Assembly (NCBI RefSeq): GCF_026340655.1
Contig: NZ_JAPEOZ010000001.1
Location: forward strand, 4,402,001 to 4,466,000
Length of the DNA: 64,000 nt
From: Streptomyces sp. NBC_01275
Lineage (GTDB): Bacteria > Actinomycetota > Actinomycetes > Streptomycetales > Streptomycetaceae
Direction of reading: 5' to 3'
Shown one piece after another: positions 60,837 to 64,000 of the stretch. Position numbers and translations under genes: made by a program. The notes below the pieces were generated by a model. That model did not search any database, had not been told where the DNA came from, and was given only the letters and a program-made list of their open reading frames with translations. Positions within the stretch are counted from its first letter, which is position 1. Each line of letters opens with the position of its first letter.

Positions 60837-61031
60837 ATGCCCGTCCTCGCTCTCCTCTCCGCCGTCATCGTCGTCGGCGTCGAGCAGACCATCCAGTGGA
60901 AGTACGGCGCCGCCGGAGCCGTCGGCCTGCTCCTGCTCAGCGTCGGCATCAAAGCCAGAAACCCGGCCATCAGCTCGCTCGGTGCCGTGATCCTCGCCCT
61001 CCTGGTCAGCGGGCCCGCCGTCAGCTCGTGA
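60837..61031 (+). CDS. Two-helix membrane microprotein 2
   Basis: A 64-residue peptide with ribosome site GAAGGGGGGAAA before ATG 60837. It has a short hydrophobic N-terminus, EQTIQWKYG, then GAAGAVGLLLLSVGIKAR and a last hydrophobic helix (SLGAVILALLVSGPAVSS). It shares the helix-(K/R)AR-turn-helix pattern with microprotein 1. It is divergent from devA and overlaps the end of convergent devE by 11 bp. By position it is probably the small gene between devA and devE in S. coelicolor (SCO4189). Confidence 0.78.
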   Translation: MPVLALLSAVIVVGVEQTIQWKYGAAGAVGLLLLSVGIKARNPAISSLGAVILALLVSGPAVSS

Positions 61032-61932
61032 GCAGCAGCTCCGAACTGATCGTCTCCCAGAGCGCGTTGAACCACACGCAGGACTGTTCCACGAACGTCG
61101 TGTCACGCGGCCCGGCGCCCTGTTCGAAGGCGAACAGCACCGACCGCGTGCCCTCGGCGTCGTACATCTCCAGATGCTCCTGGTCGATCGTCTGCTCGCT
61201 GCGCAACACGGTGTAGTAGGCGAACAGCGCCTCCGTCCCGTTGAGCAGATACAGCTTGACGGGCGGAGTGAAGGGCAGCGCGCGGAAGGTGACGTTCACG
61301 TCGATGCCGTGCGTGGAGCGCAGCGTGAGCAGGTTGTGCCGCAGCACCTGGCCCTGGGCGTTGCGATGGGCCAGCCAGTGGCGTTGCAGCCGCCCGGTGG
61401 CCGCCGAGTCGTCCACCGGCGTCGGGAAGGCCAGGTCGATGTTCCGGGACGGCAGCAGCACCCGCACATCGATCTTGGCCGGTTTCAGCTGTCCCGCGTG
61501 GATCTGGCGCAGTGGCTCGCCGATCGCCGCCGTCAGCGAGACCGCGGTCAGGCACAGGGCGTCGACCTCGACATGCTCCGCCGCGAAGGCCTCGGTCATG
61601 CGCAGCGGGAGCCCCACCATCGAGGGCTGGGGCGTGGCCGCGGGTCCCATCAGGGGTCCGGCCGGGCCCGGGTGCGCGGCGACCGTCGCGGGGCTTCCCT
61701 TGGAGACGTTGGTGAGCAGGTGCTCCGACTGCAGGATCCGCAGGGCCTGGCGTACGGCGCCGCGCTCGACGCCGAACTCGTCCGCCAGCTTGGCCTGGGT
61801 GGGCATGCGCTGGCCGGGCCGCAGCACTCCGGTCCTGATCCGGGTGCGCAGCTCGTCGGCCACCTCGCGATGCGACCGCTGCGGCCGCTCCGCCCTCCTC
61901 CGCCCATTGACGGAGGCATGTTCCGGCTCCAC
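61021..61932 (-). CDS. devE: GntR-family regulator DevE (DevA paralog)
   Basis: A 303-residue regulator: GntR winged helix at about 20-92 (HREVADELRTRIRTGVLRPG, LADEFGVERGAVRQALRILQ) and the DevA-type C-terminal domain (IDVRVLLPSRNIDLAFPTPV, FTPPVKLYLLNGTEALFAYY, WFNALWETIS), highly similar to devA. In S. coelicolor devE is the paralog beside devA and affects development. A 19-bp palindrome containing the shared operator core is 86 bp upstream. Confidence 0.9.
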   Translation of the reverse strand: MEPEHASVNGRRRAERPQRSHREVADELRTRIRTGVLRPGQRMPTQAKLADEFGVERGAVRQALRILQSEHLLTNVSKGSPATVAAHPGPAGPLMGPAATPQPSMVGLPLRMTEAFAAEHVEVDALCLTAVSLTAAIGEPLRQIHAGQLKPAKIDVRVLLPSRNIDLAFPTPVDDSAATGRLQRHWLAHRNAQGQVLRHNLLTLRSTHGIDVNVTFRALPFTPPVKLYLLNGTEALFAYYTVLRSEQTIDQEHLEMYDAEGTRSVLFAFEQGAGPRDTTFVEQSCVWFNALWETISSELLLTS

Positions 61933-62017
61933 GACCGAACACTACAACTTCCCGCCATCTTTGGGCAGTTCAAAGAGAGATGGTTATAGGACGCTTCCAA
62001 GCGGACATAAGTACAGT

Positions 62018-62036
62018 GAAGTTGGCTGCCAACTTC
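62018..62036. promoter_or_regulatory. DevE/DevA-type operator, perfect 19-bp palindrome
   Basis: GAAGTTGGC-T-GCCAACTTC contains GTTGG-N3-CCAAC, the same core as the devA operator. It lies 86 bp before the devE start, in a 343-bp gap that otherwise holds a 21-bp direct repeat and no convincing gene. Confidence 0.75.
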
Positions 62037-62121
62037 AACAACATGGTCAAACTTTCAGACGGTTGGCCGGTCGGGTTCCCATCCGGAGGGGAGCCGGGAG
62101 CCCGAGCAGTCGGCGCCGAGG

Positions 62122-62167
62122 CACAGTCACAACTTCACACCGCCCGCACAGCCACAACTTCACACCG
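62122..62167. repeat. 21-bp direct repeat (GCCACAACTTCACACCG core), 25-bp period
   Basis: Two copies differing at one base lie between the devE operator and the end of the Eis-like gene. The ACAACTTC part resembles operator half sites. Confidence 0.85.
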
Positions 62168-62275
62168 ACAACTGAATAGCACCACCGAAAAGCACCACTG
62201 AACAGCTACGGATGAACGAAGGCACTCTCGTCGTCGACAGCGGCAGCAGGAAGGAGACCTCGGGGCTTCAGGGCC

Positions 62276-63520
62276 TCAGAACAAGTCCGGGCACCAAGGC
62301 CGCCCGGACGTACGCAGCAGGGCGTCGGCCCCCCGGGCGGCGCCCGCTCGTTCTTCCCGGACCCGGCCCAGCGCCGCCAACCGCGCCACTGACTCGTCGC
62401 CCAGCCACAGCGCCGCCAGATCTGCCACGTCCAGCGTGAGGTCGGCGTCGCGGGTCGTCGGCGTGCAGGAGGCGCCGTCGGGCGCCGCGTCCAGCAGGAA
62501 GCGGCCCCCGGCCAGGCCGGCCCGGTCGACGATCTCCAGGACCACGGCGCCCGTCGCGTCGTACGTGCGCGCCTCCAGGGCCGCCACGACGTCCAGGACG
62601 CGCAGCCACAGCCAGTCCGCCTGGGTGGTGACGCTCGCCGCCCGCGGGTCCGGCAGAAGCAGCGGGAGCAGGTCGTCGGGGGCCCGGTAGCCGGTCTTCA
62701 CGCGTGCGATCCAGTCGATGGAGCACAGGAAGCGCCACAGGGCGCGCTCCGCGGCCGGGGTCGTGGAGATCAGCCAGTTCACCGACGCGGTGTTCAGCGG
62801 CTGCTTGCCGTCGGTCCAGTTGTCGTTCGTCTCGTACGAGACCAGCCCCTCGACCTCGCCGTCCGCCGACCGGTGCACCGCGTAGAACGGCTCGGTCCAG
62901 GAGTCGCCGTACGGGCGCAGGTCGCCGGTGTTCACCTCCCACCAGCGGTCCGTACGGCTGACCGCGCCGGGTTGCGCAAGGCGCAGCCGTTCGTGCAGGT
63001 CGGGGCCGAGCTTGCGGACCTCCTCGGCGTCCACGAGGTCGATGCGGCCGCCGTCCTCGGGGCCGGACCAGCGGGGGTCCAGGCCCGCGCGCGTGACGTC
63101 GATCGTCCACTCGGTGGTCCAGGTGGCGGGGCCGAAGCCGTAGCGGCCGTAGATCCGGTACTCGGCGGCGACGAGGGTGGCGACGACGTCCCCGCGGTCC
63201 TTCGCTGCGGCCAGATCCTCGGTCATCAGACGGGTGAGGAGGCCTCGGCGGCGGTGGGTGGGGGCCACGGCCACGCTCGAGACCGCGTCGGCGGGGACGG
63301 TCGCGCCGCCGACCGCGGTGAGCTGCTGGGGGAAGGAACGGAAGGTGGCCACGCACTTTCCGGCTTCGAAGGCGCCGGAGACGCGGGCGCCTTCCAGGAG
63401 GGCACGGCGGGCGGCGAGCGTGTCCTCCGTGAGGGGGGTGGCGCGGAGGAACCCGGTGTCGAGGGTGCGGATCCAGGCGGGGGTCTCGGTGTCGGTGATC
63501 CGGCGGACGTCTATGGACAT
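62276..63520 (-). CDS. Eis-type GNAT N-acetyltransferase
   Basis: A 414-residue protein with the Eis architecture. The first GNAT domain has [20 protein letters not shown] (V-x-x-x-x-R-x-R/G-x-G/L acetyl-CoA loop, about 85-104) and [14 protein letters not shown] second GNAT-like domain follows, then a C-terminal SCP2-like domain ([18 protein letters not shown]), ending in a free carboxyl PDLF as Eis uses for catalysis. Relatives acetylate aminoglycosides at several positions or protein lysines. ATG 63520 is chosen; longer starts have no family sequence. Confidence 0.9.
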   Translation of the reverse strand: MSIDVRRITDTETPAWIRTLDTGFLRATPLTEDTLAARRALLEGARVSGAFEAGKCVATFRSFPQQLTAVGGATVPADAVSSVAVAPTHRRRGLLTRLMTEDLAAAKDRGDVVATLVAAEYRIYGRYGFGPATWTTEWTIDVTRAGLDPRWSGPEDGGRIDLVDAEEVRKLGPDLHERLRLAQPGAVSRTDRWWEVNTGDLRPYGDSWTEPFYAVHRSADGEVEGLVSYETNDNWTDGKQPLNTASVNWLISTTPAAERALWRFLCSIDWIARVKTGYRAPDDLLPLLLPDPRAASVTTQADWLWLRVLDVVAALEARTYDATGAVVLEIVDRAGLAGGRFLLDAAPDGASCTPTTRDADLTLDVADLAALWLGDESVARLAALGRVREERAGAARGADALLRTSGRPWCPDLF

Positions 63521-63618
63521 AGAGGTCACGGTAGGCGGGGCGAGGGCGGGTGTCTCGGGGGTTTTCCCGTCCCCGCCGCCCCTTCCCTCCCCCACGGGCC
63601 GAATTGCGCCGCCCGGAG

Positions 63619-64000
63619 CTACACGAGCAGGTCCTCCACCTGTGCCTCCCCCTCCCGGTACCTCCGGGTGATCTCCGCTCCGCAGTCGTCGGCGGTGCGC
63701 TGGAGGCCTTGGCGGCGGCGGGAGACCTGCTGTTCGTAGCGGATCAGGCGGGCCATCGCCTCATGGAGTTCGGGGTCGGTGCGGGCGCCGAGGTCGGAGA
63801 GTTCGACCTCGGCGAGCATCTCGGCGGCCAGTCGGCGGTACTCCTCACTGTGCGGGGTGCCCAGCGTGACGTGGCGGGCGGAGGAGCGGTGCCGGGCCGG
63901 GGCGTCGGTGAGGATCTCGGAGAGCCGGGCCACGACCGACGCTCCGGCCGTCACGCCCCGCCGAGCGAGCTCCGCGCGCAGGATGTCGATCCGGCCCTGG
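63619..64000 (-). CDS. rsiG: Anti-sigma-WhiG factor RsiG, c-di-GMP binding (5' end outside the window)
   Basis: The visible 126 codons encode two long helices separated by a disordered loop. The second helix carries [16 protein letters not shown], an exact E(X)3S(X)2R(X)3Q(X)3D c-di-GMP motif, followed by [15 protein letters not shown] at the C-terminus. At the window edge [11 protein letters not shown] gives the last part (Q(X)3D) of the first copy of the motif. RsiG holds the sporulation sigma factor WhiG inactive only when loaded with c-di-GMP. The frame is open through position 64000, so the start lies beyond the window; an internal GTG at 63954 is not the start. Confidence 0.88.
   Translation of the reverse strand, partial: QGRIDILRAELARRGVTAGASVVARLSEILTDAPARHRSSARHVTLGTPHSEEYRRLAAEMLAEVELSDLGARTDPELHEAMARLIRYEQQVSRRRQGLQRTADDCGAEITRRYREGEAQVEDLLV

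Noticed and set aside
61980..62201. 73-codon open frame upstream of devE
   Set aside because: It spans the DevE operator and the 21-bp repeat and has no paralogy with the two microproteins. Its ribosome site is poor.

Overview
The window looks like chromosomal core DNA of a Streptomyces species. GC is very high, third codon positions are strongly G/C biased, many genes appear leaderless (a TANNNT-like -10 box about 7 bases before ATG or GTG), and the gene set is typical of the genus (nagKA, cdgB, msiK, carD, phoRP-phoU, mshA, devAB/devE, rsiG). The order agrees with what I remember of S. coelicolor from roughly SCO4285 down to SCO4184, with gaps and insertions. No database could be searched, so orthology is by recognised motifs and order.

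Layout. 1-6.5 kb: an amino-sugar block (edge of a solute-binding lipoprotein, DasR-type dre sites, nagK, nagA, a PfkB kinase), a CBM35 membrane protein and the c-di-GMP cyclase cdgB with a BldD box. 6.8-17.7 kb: enzymes and regulators (flavin reductase, GNAT, ArfB, TerD, MmyB-type XRE, GNAT-Nudix fusion, M1 lipoprotein peptidase, pentapeptide protein), then a SoxR-box quinone oxidoreductase and a DHA2 exporter. 17.7-21.5 kb: FAD oxidoreductase, rhomboid-like protein, a decayed phosphotransferase fragment, tRNA-Thr(UGU) and msiK with a dre-like site. 21.5-31 kb: sugar nucleotidyltransferase, DoxX-like protein, rlmB, cysS, ispD-ispF, carD, lipoprotein. 31-35 kb: phoR-phoP facing phoU across three 11-bp PHO-box units, followed by a tiny Cys-rich peptide and a DUF4242 protein of the SCO4226 nickel-binding type. 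35-37 kb: a small variable patch with a regulator remnant and two orphan genes. 37-49 kb: gpmA, MFS, AraC/DUF2000, YbjN-mshA, NlpC/P60, response-regulator phosphatase, HbhA-like protein and a small XRE regulator.

49-54.4 kb looks like a rifamycin-response locus. A rifampin-monooxygenase (Rox/RIFMO) type flavoprotein is preceded by an exact copy of the 19-bp rifamycin-associated element (RAE), and a HelD-family RNA-polymerase-binding ATPase lies just upstream with a HAD RNA-repair-type protein. 55-62 kb is an expanded DevA neighbourhood: three paralogous GntR-type regulators (devA, devE and a third), devB, two paralogous two-helix membrane microproteins each divergent from a regulator, and an unusual protein with two complete aminoglycoside-phosphotransferase-type kinase domains. 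devA and devE share a GTTGG-N3-CCAAC operator. The window ends with an Eis-type acetyltransferase and the 3' part of rsiG, whose c-di-GMP motif is visible.

Common threads: amino-sugar control (dre sites at nagK and msiK), c-di-GMP/development (BldD box, cdgB, devA/devE, rsiG), phosphate control (phoRPU), and an unusually high number of short tandem repeats close to gene ends.
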